Assembly (NCBI GenBank): GCA_021808485.1
Contig: JAKBBN010000036.1
Location: forward strand, 1-33,805
Direction: 5' to 3'
Length of the DNA: 33,805 nucleotides
Source of the DNA: Planctomycetota bacterium
Lineage (GTDB): Bacteria; Planctomycetota; Phycisphaerae; WQYP01
Below the pieces are notes generated by a model, which was given only the letters and a program-made list of their open reading frames with translations, made no database searches and was not told the origin of the DNA. Positions 9,369 to 18,096 of the stretch are shown piece by piece (position 1 is the stretch's first letter; the number at the start of each line of letters is the position of its first letter). Both the position numbers and the translations under genes were made by a program.

Positions 9369-11189
9369 ATGATCAAATGCTGTCCCATCAAACGCACGGG
9401 GTTGGCTGCCGCAGCAATCGCATTGTGGGGCATTCTGCACTGGACGGGTCCTTCTTCGGCGGCGGTATTCAAGCCGCGACATCTGGTTCGCACGTTTGCG
9501 CCGCCCGTCAAACTCGTACGCACCGGATCAGGCGACTATTTTGCCGATTTCGGTCAGGATTGGTTTGGCCAGTTGCATCTTCGCGTGAACAGTCCCGCCG
9601 GCGGCCGGGTCATCACCGTCATGATGGGGGAAAAGCTCGCCTCCCGCGACAAAATAGACTCGCGCCCGGGAGGTTATATCACTTTTTATAAAACCGGTCT
9701 TCGTCTGCGGCGCGGCCCTCACACCTATTCTGTCCCACTGCCGTCGGCCGACGCCCGTCGCATGCCGCGATCCATTGGCGCGGTCATGCCGTTCCGCTAT
9801 GCGCAGATCATCGGCTGTCCATCGGTTCTCCGGCGCAGGGATGTGCGGCAGATGCGCGTGTATTATCCATTTAATTCCGGCGCCGCCAAGTTTACTTCAA
9901 CCAACCACAACCTCAATGCGGTTTGGAAATTATGTCATCACAGCATTCAGGCTGTTACATTCTGCGGATTGTTTGTTGATGGTAATCGTGAGCGGCGGCC
10001 TTATGAAGCCGACGCGCTGATAGCGGAGCTCGACTGGTTCAACAATACAACAGGCGAAACGCTGCCGGCTCGGACCGATCAATATCTGATTTACCATCCG
10101 ACGTGGCCCACGGAATGGATCATGCAGAGTGTGTTGGCGGCATGGTATGATTATCTTTACACCGGCGATAAAACCCTGATTCGCGACAACTACACTTCGC
10201 TCAAGGCGAAAACCTTGGTGGCGCTGGAGCGTCGGGATGGATTGATCAGCACAATTGATCCGCCGGTACCCGTTGCGGTTCTACACAGCATTCATCGCAC
10301 GCGGCCCATACATGCCGTTGTGGACTGGCCTCAGGACGAACGCGACGGCTTTGTCATGCGACCCGTCAACACGGTGGTCAATGCTTTTCACTATCGCAGC
10401 CTGGTGCTCATGTCGCGCATTGCGGCGGCGCTGGGACATACGCGCCGGGCACGCTATTTCGCATCCCGGGCGCAATTGGTGCGCTCGACCATGAACCGTC
10501 TTCTGCTCAATCCGGCAACCGGATTGTATGTCGATGGCGTCGGCACCGGACACAGCTCAATACAGGCCAATTTGTTCCCCTTGGCGTTTGGTATCCCGCC
10601 CGGTCGGGACCGATCGCATATCGCTGATTTCCTTGTCAGGCAGGGTATGAAATGCAGTGTGTACGGCGCCCAATATTTGCTTGTGGCTCTGTATCGTGCG
10701 CACCGGGCGCAGGCCGCGTTGAATTTGCTTGATTCATCGGGTCCCAACAGTTGGATGGAAATGCTGAACGAAGGCTCCACGTTAACCACCGAAGCCTGGT
10801 CTGAGCGTATCAAGCCCAATGAGGACTGGAATCATATATGGGGAGCTGCGCCGGGTAACATTATTCCCCGTTACCTGATGGGCATTCGCCCGTTGGCGCC
10901 CGGCTTTACCAAGGCGATTATCGCACCGCAAATCGGCGATTTGTCGTTTGCGGATATAACCGTGCCTACTGTCCACGGGGAAATTGCCGAAAAAATCCGA
11001 CAGAATCATGGCGCTGCGACATTATCTCTCACCATACCCGTGGGAATTCAGGCCTCCATCAGGCTGCCGCGGAACTGGCGGGCGTTTCACGGCATCAGGC
11101 TGGACGGCCGCGCGCTACCCGCGGGTGCTCAAGATAAGGCCTTGTCCAATGTGGGTCCGGGCAATCACCTTCTGGTATTGTCGAAATGA
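9369..11189 (+). CDS. Secreted GH78-like alpha-L-rhamnosidase
   Basis: This is a 606-residue protein with a Sec signal (TGLAAAAIALWGIL, ending near SSAA). A short beta domain is followed by an (alpha/alpha)6 six-hairpin glycosidase domain from about residue 190. The segment DGNRERRPYEAD corresponds to the D-x-P-x-R-E...D acidic motif of GH78, with Glu208 and Asp215 in place but the spacing one residue shorter. Further on, TTEAWS (Glu475), DWNHIWGAAPGNIIPR and IRPLAPGF are typical of this family. GH78 enzymes remove terminal alpha-L-rhamnose with inversion. The start has GGAGA ten bases upstream. It is the last gene of the operon (56-base gap from the hydrolase). It is shorter than many GH78 proteins because the extra N-terminal beta domains are missing. 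Confidence 0.86.
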   Translation: MIKCCPIKRTGLAAAAIALWGILHWTGPSSAAVFKPRHLVRTFAPPVKLVRTGSGDYFADFGQDWFGQLHLRVNSPAGGRVITVMMGEKLASRDKIDSRPGGYITFYKTGLRLRRGPHTYSVPLPSADARRMPRSIGAVMPFRYAQIIGCPSVLRRRDVRQMRVYYPFNSGAAKFTSTNHNLNAVWKLCHHSIQAVTFCGLFVDGNRERRPYEADALIAELDWFNNTTGETLPARTDQYLIYHPTWPTEWIMQSVLAAWYDYLYTGDKTLIRDNYTSLKAKTLVALERRDGLISTIDPPVPVAVLHSIHRTRPIHAVVDWPQDERDGFVMRPVNTVVNAFHYRSLVLMSRIAAALGHTRRARYFASRAQLVRSTMNRLLLNPATGLYVDGVGTGHSSIQANLFPLAFGIPPGRDRSHIADFLVRQGMKCSVYGAQYLLVALYRAHRAQAALNLLDSSGPNSWMEMLNEGSTLTTEAWSERIKPNEDWNHIWGAAPGNIIPRYLMGIRPLAPGFTKAIIAPQIGDLSFADITVPTVHGEIAEKIRQNHGAATLSLTIPVGIQASIRLPRNWRAFHGIRLDGRALPAGAQDKALSNVGPGNHLLVLSK

Positions 11190-11695
11190 CAATTATTCAA
11201 TGCGGGTTAAATTGAAAGGGCAGTTCAGCTGCCGATTCGGGCGGGACAATAGTGGTCGGTGAATTGGCCGGTCAGGCCGTTGTACCGGCACCACCCATTT
11301 TTCTGTTTTTCGCTTTAGCACGAATTGGCGGGCCATTGCAAGGTTGAATGCGCAATTCCCGGCTGGAGTCTGCTTTTGCCCAACGCGACAGATGGCCGCT
11401 TCCGGTGGCAGTGGGGTGAAAATTCGGGCTTCCGGGAGCCTCCATTGGTCCGGTAGTGCCGTGCTGCGCCATTGAATCTGTGGCAGCAAACCTTTTCGCC
11501 GCCGCGCCGCACATAATAATTCGCGTTGCATGTGCAACAACGCCGGTGATGCGGATACATTTGCCGCTACTTGGCAGAAGCCGCCATTTTGCCCTAAACT
11601 GTTGGGCTTGGGACAGCCACTCGGCGGTTGGATGACCGTGCTGTTTGGCGGAGTCCGTATTATTGCTTCGTATTTGTTTTTGAAAGGTAGTTACC
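11190..11695. other. 506-base intergenic region
   Basis: No gene is supported. The long - strand frame across it runs deep into the aldolase gene and has no ribosome site. A small hairpin (GGCAG / CTGCC) at 11219-11233 follows the rhamnosidase but lacks a T-run. TATTAT at 11658-11663 is a possible -10 for the aldolase gene without a good -35. Confidence 0.35.
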
Positions 11696-12721
11696 ATGCC
11701 CCTCATGACCACTAAGCCAATGTTTGATCTCGCGTATAATGGCGGTTTTGCCATCGGCGCGTTTAACGTTAACAACATGGAACTGGCGCAGTCTATTATT
11801 GAGGCCTGTGCGAAGGAAAAAAGCCCCTGCATTCTGCAAATTTCCAAGGGTGCCCGGAAATATGCCAATATCCGCTATCTGAAGGCTATTATTGATGCCG
11901 CCGTGGCCGACCATCCGGAAATTCCCATCGCCATTCATTGCGATCATGGCGACACCGTAGATCTTATCAAGACCTGTGTCAACGACGGTTACACCAGTGT
12001 CATGATTGACGGCAGCCACCATCCTTATGAAGAAAATGTGCATGTTACCGCGGAAGCGGTGAAAGTAGCCCACGCCAATGGCGTAGTCGTGGAAGCGGAA
12101 CTCGGCATGCTGGGCGGCATTGAGGAAGATGTGGTGGGCCTTGACGCCGCGGAATATGAAAAGAATGTGGAAAAATTTCTGACCGACCCGGTGCAGTCCG
12201 CCGATTTTTGCAAGCGCACCGGCATTGATTCGCTGGCCGTGGCCATCGGCACCAGCCATGGAGCCTATAAGTTCAAGCACGAAGCCAAACTGGCTTTTAA
12301 CCGCATTGAAGAGATCATGAAAACCTGCCCCGGTATGCCGCTGGTTATGCACGGTTCCAGCAGCGTGCCGCAGGAATTTATCGACTTGGTGAACAAATAC
12401 GGCGGGGCCATGCCCAACGCCAAAGGCGTTCCGGAAGATCAGATCAATATGGCGGTCAGCAAATATGGTGTGTGCAAGGTGAATATTGACACCGACCTTC
12501 GCCTGGCCATGACGGCGAAAATTCGCGAAGTGTTCGCCACAAAGCCAGCGGAATTTGATCCGCGTAATTACCTTGGCCCGGCTCGCGAGGCGATCATTTC
12601 CATGGTGCAGCGCAAACTGCATGTGCTTAACAGTGCCGGAAAATCCGAGGCAATAATCGCCCATTGGAAAAAGCTCGGCAGCCCGATGCCGGGGTTCTAT
12701 GCTCACAAGAAAGCCGGCTGA
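11696..12721 (+). CDS. fba: Class II fructose-1,6-bisphosphate aldolase
   Basis: This 341-residue cytoplasmic enzyme cleaves fructose-1,6-bisphosphate to dihydroxyacetone phosphate and glyceraldehyde-3-phosphate, and runs in reverse in gluconeogenesis. The zinc-dependent class II motifs are all present: HCDHGD (Asp83 catalytic, His84 zinc ligand), GTSHG (His188) and MHGSSS (His219), then NIDTDLR for phosphate binding. The relatives are FbaA/GatY/KbaY, so a tagatose-bisphosphate aldolase is the main alternative. The start at 11696 has an AAGG-type site; ATG at 11705 is also possible. It appears to be a single-gene transcript closed by a strong terminator. Confidence 0.95.
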   Translation: MPLMTTKPMFDLAYNGGFAIGAFNVNNMELAQSIIEACAKEKSPCILQISKGARKYANIRYLKAIIDAAVADHPEIPIAIHCDHGDTVDLIKTCVNDGYTSVMIDGSHHPYEENVHVTAEAVKVAHANGVVVEAELGMLGGIEEDVVGLDAAEYEKNVEKFLTDPVQSADFCKRTGIDSLAVAIGTSHGAYKFKHEAKLAFNRIEEIMKTCPGMPLVMHGSSSVPQEFIDLVNKYGGAMPNAKGVPEDQINMAVSKYGVCKVNIDTDLRLAMTAKIREVFATKPAEFDPRNYLGPAREAIISMVQRKLHVLNSAGKSEAIIAHWKKLGSPMPGFYAHKKAG

Positions 12722-12755
12722 TCCGGACGCCGCTCCGGGGGATTGATCTTGGCCG

Positions 12756-12832
12756 CGCCGCGGCCGCCTGTCAGGCAGTTTTCCGCGATACCGCGATAAT
12801 TGCTTGAAAGCGGCCGCGGCGTTATTTTTTTT
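12756..12832 (+). terminator. Intrinsic terminator of the aldolase gene
   Basis: Perfect 12-bp arms CGCCGCGGCCGC (12756-12767) and GCGGCCGCGGCG (12810-12821) flank a 42-base loop, followed by TTATTTTTTTT. The left arm also lies in a self-palindromic GGCCGCG-C-CGCGGCC, so alternative folding is possible. Confidence 0.8.
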
Positions 12833-12871
12833 GTGTGATTTGTCCTTCAGTGGTAACGGAGTGGCACGGCT

Positions 12872-13288
12872 GTGCGGGAATTGATCCGGCGATTATTGAA
12901 TTTGCGTAAAAGCGGCACAAAGACGCTCGCGCAAACGCTGGGAAGCCGGGGCGAGGAACTGGTTGCCCGGCACGTCAGGCGTGATTTGCACATGAAAGTT
13001 GTTGCACGAAACCAACGCTTTGTCGGCGGGGAGTTGGACATAGTGGCGATTGATGGGCACGATCTGGCGTTTATCGAAGTCCGAACCCGCCGGTCGGATA
13101 ATGCCGGTGCGCCGGAATTGACCGTAGGCACGGAAAAACGCCGATTCCTGCGGCGCAGCGCCCGCAAATTTATGAGCCAGCGGCGGCTTACCAGCTTTAC
13201 ACCCCGCTTTGACATTGCCGCCGTTGTATGGCCGACAGATGGCCAGCCAGAAATTCGCTATCATAAAAATGCATTTCCGCCGCGGTGA
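12872..13288 (+). CDS. yraN: YraN family protein (UPF0102, endonuclease-like fold)
   Basis: This is a 138-residue protein. The core GSRGEELVARHV, then VARNQRFVGGELDIVAIDG and FIEVRTR, matches the UPF0102/YraN family, which shares the restriction-endonuclease-like fold with an E...D-x(n)-E-x-K/R centre. Its role is unknown; links to DNA processing or competence have been suggested. It starts with GTG at 12872, with GGAG about ten bases upstream. An N-terminal Arg/Lys-rich extension of about 25 residues precedes the family core. In many genomes it follows rplS-rnhB, which is not the case here. Confidence 0.85.
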   Translation: MRELIRRLLNLRKSGTKTLAQTLGSRGEELVARHVRRDLHMKVVARNQRFVGGELDIVAIDGHDLAFIEVRTRRSDNAGAPELTVGTEKRRFLRRSARKFMSQRRLTSFTPRFDIAAVVWPTDGQPEIRYHKNAFPPR

Positions 13289-13402
13289 GCTCGGAGTCGT
13301 CCGCGGATACACTTTTTAACCTTTTTGCTTGTCCGCCAACACCGTGCGACAAAAAGATCGAAAAACCCGTTCACGCGATTTTCGATTTGAAGCCTGTGCG
13401 GG

Positions 13403-13408
13403 TATAAT
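13403..13408 (+). promoter_or_regulatory. -10 box and ribosome site of the Gln/His-rich exported protein
   Basis: A consensus TATAAT lies 26 bases before the GTG start at 13434, with AGGAGG at 13421-13426. No good -35 is present at the proper distance, so the promoter may need an activator or another sigma factor. Confidence 0.5.
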
Positions 13409-13433
13409 AGTTTGATTCACAGGAGGTTCGCCG

Positions 13434-14111
13434 GTGAAAATATTGTCCCGCAGACTGTTTAAATGTTCGGCTGATCGGGAGGCGGTAGTTCGCCCGGCGG
13501 CAATTTGTCTTGCCGGATGTGTGTGGCTGGCCGGCGCCGGGGCGGCATTTTCCGCGTCTACGCCGGCGTGGGAACAGCGCATGCTCGCTTGGCCAACCGT
13601 GGTTCACCACCTCACGCCGCCGCAAGACACGCAAAAGCAGGCGAAAAAGTGGTTGGCCAGCGTTCTAAAAAATATGGCGGCGAGTGCCAACGGCCTGCTG
13701 GCTCAAAATGCCGGTACGCCGACACAAACAGCACAAAAACATATTATTCTGTCGCTGGATCAATTGATCAAAATGGCCGAACAGATGAACCAGGGGAGTG
13801 GCGGCGGACGGCAGCATCATCAACAGCAGCAAAACGGCATGGCCATTCAACAGACACGGGGCCAAGGCCACGGATATGGTTCAACGACGTCCCCGTCCAA
13901 TGCGGCGACGCGGTCGTATCTACCCGGGGGCGGCGCCATGCCGGTGCAGACGGGTAAGCCGTTTGAATCGCATAAAAAACAATGGGGGAATCTGCCGCCG
14001 CGGGCCAGAAATCTTATTCTCAATGCCATGCGGAATCAGTCGTTGCCGCAATACCATGGGCTGGTGAATGCCTATTACCGCGCATTGGGCCGCATGAATG
14101 AAAAGCAGTAG
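13434..14111 (+). CDS. Exported protein of unknown function with Gln/His-rich linker
   Basis: This is a 225-residue protein I do not recognise by name. An N-terminal signal (hydrophobic stretch about 21-40, likely cut near FSA) suggests export. A helical region spans about 65-120. A low-complexity linker rich in Gln, His and Gly spans about 121-170, including RQHHQQQQNG. A conserved-looking C-terminal motif, WGNLPPRARNLILNAMRNQ then LPQYHGLVNAYYRAL, recalls C-terminal tails of planctomycete exported proteins. The GTG start at 13434 is supported by a perfect AGGAGG seven bases upstream. It converges with the gene ending at 14149. The function is unknown. Confidence 0.75.
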   Translation: MKILSRRLFKCSADREAVVRPAAICLAGCVWLAGAGAAFSASTPAWEQRMLAWPTVVHHLTPPQDTQKQAKKWLASVLKNMAASANGLLAQNAGTPTQTAQKHIILSLDQLIKMAEQMNQGSGGGRQHHQQQQNGMAIQQTRGQGHGYGSTTSPSNAATRSYLPGGGAMPVQTGKPFESHKKQWGNLPPRARNLILNAMRNQSLPQYHGLVNAYYRALGRMNEKQ

Positions 14112-14148
14112 CGATCCATGGCGATGCATCCGGTGAGGGTGCGTAAAA

Positions 14149-14976
14149 TTAATGGGGAATGGGGCCGTCAAGTCCGTGATGTGGGCTGGGGGCGGGCAGC
14201 ACAGCATTGATCTTTTTATACGTACCGTTGCGGTGTACGCGGATGCCGCCAATGGCCGGCAAAAACTGCCACGGATCGGGAATTTCAGCGGCGGGGCCGC
14301 GCCATCGCGCCATGACTTTGCCCATATTGCTCATTTTGGTCCAACCGCCGTAAAACCGCTGGAAATACCACACCGCCGTGCGAAATATAATGGAACCCTT
14401 GCGCCCGGTAACAAAGGATTTTGTATCCAGCTGTTCCACCACCACCGTGGCATGATTATGGTCGCCGTTAATATACAGAGGGCGATTGTAATTGGTGAAG
14501 CGTTCCACTTTTTCAATAAAATCCACAATTTGTGCGGCATCCCCGCGAGTCATCGGCCGACCGGGGTTTACCGGCTTAAAATAGCGCATGTTTACGCCTT
14601 CCCAGCGGCCGGCGGCGGTGCAACAGACGATATCGTAGGTATGGCCGGCCGGAACATTTGGTATGGAAAAAGTTCCGTTGTGCTTGTGCCATTTTCCGGG
14701 AATAACCCACGGTGTGGGAAGGTTTTTGCTGAGGGCCAGCACATTCGCCCGGTTGCGATCGACTGCTTCAATCCGGGTTACCGGCGAGGAAGACACAATC
14801 CGGCCACGCAGGGTGATGCTCTCCGCCGCAACCCGCGCGGCATCTCCTGTCCGGGGCGCGATAAAAAAAGCGACTACCGCCAGACCGATTGCCGAACATA
14901 TCCTGTGCCCGGCGGAATGCAGGACCGTGGCGCCATATCGGTCGACTGATGCCTGATGCGATCGTTTGCATGGCAT
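14149..14976 (-). CDS. Exported protein of unknown function, last gene of the glyA-acc operon
   Basis: This is a 275-residue protein. A hydrophobic stretch at about 28-41 followed by GDAA fits a Sec signal with a long basic N-terminus. After it, ITLRGRIVSSSPVTRIEAVDR and NGTFSIPNVPAGHTYDIV look like a carboxypeptidase-regulatory-like (transthyretin-type) beta-sandwich, about residues 53-125. The rest, about 145-260, is a Trp- and aromatic-rich region without a recognised family. It starts 30 bases after accC ends, so it is probably co-transcribed, although an exported protein is an odd partner for those genes. GGAG lies nine bases before the start. Confidence 0.68.
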   Translation of the reverse strand: MPCKRSHQASVDRYGATVLHSAGHRICSAIGLAVVAFFIAPRTGDAARVAAESITLRGRIVSSSPVTRIEAVDRNRANVLALSKNLPTPWVIPGKWHKHNGTFSIPNVPAGHTYDIVCCTAAGRWEGVNMRYFKPVNPGRPMTRGDAAQIVDFIEKVERFTNYNRPLYINGDHNHATVVVEQLDTKSFVTGRKGSIIFRTAVWYFQRFYGGWTKMSNMGKVMARWRGPAAEIPDPWQFLPAIGGIRVHRNGTYKKINAVLPAPSPHHGLDGPIPH

Positions 14977-15006
14977 AATAAAGAACTCCGCCGGAATTCC
15001 AGAAGG

Positions 15007-16350
15007 TTATTTGGCCCGGGTCCGTTCTATCCATCCGGTGTCCACCCGGCCGGCCTGGAAATCGGGATCACGCATGATCTGTCGATGCAGTGGGATAGTG
15101 GTATGCACCGGACCGGCCCGGAACTCATCCAGTGCCCGCCGCATGGTGGCGACGGTCTGTTCCCGCGTGGGCCGATGCACAATCAGCTTGCCGATCATGC
15201 TGTCGTAATTTGGGCCGATGCGGTATCCCTGGTAAGCATGGGAATCAAAGCGCACGCCCGGACCGCCCGGCGGAGCGAATTCCTCCAGCAGTCCCGGGCT
15301 CGGTGCGAAATTACGGTCCGGATCCTCGGCATTGATCCGGCATTCCATGGCGCAGCCGCGATGCACAATGTCTTTCTGGGCAAACGGAATCGGTTCGCCG
15401 GAGGCGATTTTAAGCTGCCATTGAATCAGATCCAGGCCGGTGACAAGCTCGGTTACCGGGTGTTCCACCTGGATTCGCGTGTTAACTTCCAGGAAATAAA
15501 AATTCTTTTCCTTATCCATCACAAACTCCACCGTGGCGGCGGAGTAATAGCCGGCGGCTTTCGCCAGACGGACTGCCGACTGGCAAAGTTCCTGCCGGGT
15601 TTCCTCATCAATCACCGGACAGGGAGATTCTTCAATCAATTTTTGGTGCCGGCGCTGCACGGAACAATCGCGTTCATATAAATGCACCACTTTGCCGTGC
15701 TTGTCACCCAGAATCTGCACTTCCACATGCCGCGGCTCAACGTGATACTTTTCAATAAACACCGTTGAATCCTTGAATGCCGCTTCGGCTTCGGCCTGTG
15801 CGGCTTTCAAGGAGCTTTTCAGCGAAATGTCGTTATGCACCACGCGCATTCCGCGGCCGCCGCCTCCGGCGGAGGCTTTGATAATCACCGGGTAGCCGAT
15901 GCGCCGGGCAATATCCACAGCTTCTTTTTCCGTGGTAATGGGGCCATCGCTGCCCGGGGTCAGCGGTACTTTGCATTCCTTGGCCAGTGCCTTGGATGCC
16001 AGCTTGGAGCCGAGTTGCTTCATGGATTCCACGGATGGCCCGATGAACTCTATTTTGCAACTGCGGCAAATTTCCGCAAAGTGCGAGTTTTCCGAAAGAA
16101 AGCCGAAACCGGGATGAATGGCCTGTACGTCCGCCACTTCGGCTGCGGAGATAATCCGGGGGATATTCAGGTAGCTTTCGCCGGCGGGGCCGGGGCCGAT
16201 GCAAATAGCCGCATCGGCAAGTTTGAGATATGCCGCACCGCGGTCGGCCTCGGAATAAACGGCTACCACTTCCACTCCCAGTTCCTTGCAGGCGCGGATA
16301 ATTCGCAGGGCGATCTCGCCACGGTTGGCTACTAAAATTCGGGAAAACAT
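15007..16350 (-). CDS. accC: Acetyl-CoA carboxylase, biotin carboxylase subunit
   Basis: This 447-residue ATP-grasp enzyme carboxylates the biotin on AccB using ATP and bicarbonate, the first half of malonyl-CoA formation for fatty-acid synthesis. It has the full set of landmarks: [13 protein letters not shown] at the N-terminus, the Gly-rich ATP loop [43 protein letters not shown] and [10 protein letters not shown]. The length is the usual one for AccC. It lies 41 bases downstream of accB and upstream of an exported unknown gene. The carboxyltransferase genes accA/accD are not in the window. Confidence 0.97.
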   Translation of the reverse strand: MFSRILVANRGEIALRIIRACKELGVEVVAVYSEADRGAAYLKLADAAICIGPGPAGESYLNIPRIISAAEVADVQAIHPGFGFLSENSHFAEICRSCKIEFIGPSVESMKQLGSKLASKALAKECKVPLTPGSDGPITTEKEAVDIARRIGYPVIIKASAGGGGRGMRVVHNDISLKSSLKAAQAEAEAAFKDSTVFIEKYHVEPRHVEVQILGDKHGKVVHLYERDCSVQRRHQKLIEESPCPVIDEETRQELCQSAVRLAKAAGYYSAATVEFVMDKEKNFYFLEVNTRIQVEHPVTELVTGLDLIQWQLKIASGEPIPFAQKDIVHRGCAMECRINAEDPDRNFAPSPGLLEEFAPPGGPGVRFDSHAYQGYRIGPNYDSMIGKLIVHRPTREQTVATMRRALDEFRAGPVHTTIPLHRQIMRDPDFQAGRVDTGWIERTRAK

Positions 16351-16391
16351 GCCAGTCCTTTTTCAATGAGTCTTTTTTTGGATGCCCGGGG

Positions 16392-16877
16392 CTATTCCGG
16401 CGTAATTAGAAAAAGCGGCTGATTGAATTCAACAGCCTGGCCGTTCTGTACCAGAACTTTGGCGATGGTTCCGCTGGTTTCGGCATGGATCTCATTGAAT
16501 ACCTTCATCGCTTCGATAATGCATACCACGGAATCCTTGCTGACACGCGATCCGACTTTCACAAACTGTTCGGATTCCGGGTTGGCGGCTCCATAAAATG
16601 TGCCGACCATCGGAGATTTAATAGCCGGCAGATTTTCCGCCGGCGCCGCAGGTGCTGTATTGGAGGCCGCGGTCGGCGAGACCGGGATGGCGGGCGAAGC
16701 CACGTGCATCGGCACCGTCTGGACGGCGGTGGGAAATAAATCGCGTTTAAGGCGAATCTTGGCTTTGTCTTCCACCAGTTCAATTTCCGTCAGGCCGTGG
16801 TCCGCCATCAGTTTTATCAGGTCGCGTACGCGCTTGTTGTCTGTAAAAGTTTCCTTCGCCATCTTTTTAGGCTCCAT
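16392..16877 (-). CDS. accB: Biotin carboxyl carrier protein of acetyl-CoA carboxylase
   Basis: This is a 161-residue protein. The N-terminal helix (RVRDLIKLMADHG) is typical of AccB. An Ala/Pro-rich linker spans about 56-85. The C-terminal biotinyl domain carries IEAMKVFNEI with the biotinylated Lys125. It carries carboxyl groups between AccC and the carboxyltransferase. The start at 16877 is the longest; ATG at 16862 (five residues shorter) has a better-placed GGAG and may be the true start. It follows the M24 peptidase gene by 31 bases. The efp gene often found between pepP/pepQ and accB in bacteria is absent here. Confidence 0.95.
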   Translation of the reverse strand: MEPKKMAKETFTDNKRVRDLIKLMADHGLTEIELVEDKAKIRLKRDLFPTAVQTVPMHVASPAIPVSPTAASNTAPAAPAENLPAIKSPMVGTFYGAANPESEQFVKVGSRVSKDSVVCIIEAMKVFNEIHAETSGTIAKVLVQNGQAVEFNQPLFLITPE

Positions 16878-16908
16878 AATGCAGGTTCACCTGTTTCAAT
16901 TCACCGGA

Positions 16909-18021
16909 CTACAGCCGGGCGGAATCCATATCCTTGGGCAGACTGCTTAACACGCGGCAACCGGTTTCGGTCACCAGCACATCATCTTCAATGCGCACGC
17001 CGCCGATACCGGGCAGATAAATGCCGGGTTCAACGGTGACAATCATACCGGGTTTAAGGATGGTTGTGCCACGCTTGGAAAGCGAAATCTGTTCGTGAAT
17101 GTCCCGTCCAATGCCATGTCCCAGGCCATGGCCGAATTTATCGCCGTAACCGGCGTGATCAATAATTTTGCGGGCGATTTTATCGACTTTGCTGCCGGGG
17201 ATCCCCGGTTTAATGGCGTCTATCGCAGCGAGTTGCGCGTCGAGCACCACGCGGTAGATTTCCTTGATTTTTTCATCCGTGTTGCCCACCAGAATCATGC
17301 GGGTAAGGTCGGAGCGGTAACCGTTGAAAATGGCGCCCCAGTCTATAAGCAGGGGAGTGTGCTGGCGAAGTTTGTTTTGTCCGGGGCGGTAGTGCGGAAG
17401 GCTGCCGTTGGGGCCGGCGGCGACAATTGGATCAAAGGCGGCATTGGAAGCGCCACGTTTGCGCATTTCATAGGTAAGCAGGCCGGCAATTTCATTTTCC
17501 GTCATGCCAAGGCGAATCTTGGCCTTGAGTGTCGTGAAGGCATGTTCCGCAATAGCGATCGCCTGTTCAATGACGCCGATCTCGTGGGAATCTTTCACGT
17601 TGCGAAGTTCGACCACGATGTCGTCCACCGGCACAAGGCGCACCGGCGGCTTTTTGGCGAATTTTGTCAGCCAGCTCATTTGACGCAGGGAAATACTTTC
17701 CGACTGTACGCCGGCGCGGGAAATGCCGCCCCGTTTGAACAGACGGAAAACTTCCTCCGCCAGCCCTTTGCGGCGTATGATCGCCTTGACCCACGGGCAT
17801 TGCTGGGCAATCTGTTCTTCATAGCGAAAATCACTGATCAGCCACACTTGGTCCGGCGAAACCAGCGCCCAGGAATCATCCCCTTCAAATCCCGTCAAAT
17901 AGCTGACATCCGCGGAGGAACTTACCAGCAATGCCCCGATTTTTTTCGTCCTCATGGCGGTTCGAAGGCCGGTCAGGCGGGCATGAATAAAAGCAGGGCA
18001 CGGCGACAATAGCTGGGGCAT
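16909..18021 (-). CDS. M24B family metallopeptidase (Xaa-Pro aminopeptidase/dipeptidase type)
   Basis: This is a 370-residue two-domain protein: a creatinase-like N-terminal domain (about 15-135) and a pita-bread catalytic domain. The five metal ligands are visible in IDWGAIFNGYRSDLTR (two Asp), GHGLGHGIGRDIHE (His), VTVEPGIYLPG (Glu) and VRIEDDVLVT (Glu). The enzyme removes N-terminal residues before proline or splits X-Pro dipeptides in the cytoplasm. It lies 75 bases after glyA and 31 bases before accB in the same direction. An AAGGA site sits near the start. PepP and PepQ cannot be told apart from the sequence, so no symbol is given. Confidence 0.93.
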   Translation of the reverse strand: MPQLLSPCPAFIHARLTGLRTAMRTKKIGALLVSSSADVSYLTGFEGDDSWALVSPDQVWLISDFRYEEQIAQQCPWVKAIIRRKGLAEEVFRLFKRGGISRAGVQSESISLRQMSWLTKFAKKPPVRLVPVDDIVVELRNVKDSHEIGVIEQAIAIAEHAFTTLKAKIRLGMTENEIAGLLTYEMRKRGASNAAFDPIVAAGPNGSLPHYRPGQNKLRQHTPLLIDWGAIFNGYRSDLTRMILVGNTDEKIKEIYRVVLDAQLAAIDAIKPGIPGSKVDKIARKIIDHAGYGDKFGHGLGHGIGRDIHEQISLSKRGTTILKPGMIVTVEPGIYLPGIGGVRIEDDVLVTETGCRVLSSLPKDMDSARL

Positions 18022-18096
18022 TAATGCAATCCTTCACGCGTTCTCAATGGCACGAATTCAACCCTATGGGCCGCGGTTGCCGATGGTAGTTGCGGG

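Noticed and set aside
11272-11868. Long - strand open frame upstream of and into the aldolase gene
   Set aside because: It overlaps the 5' part of a certain gene, has no ribosome site and no recognisable motif.
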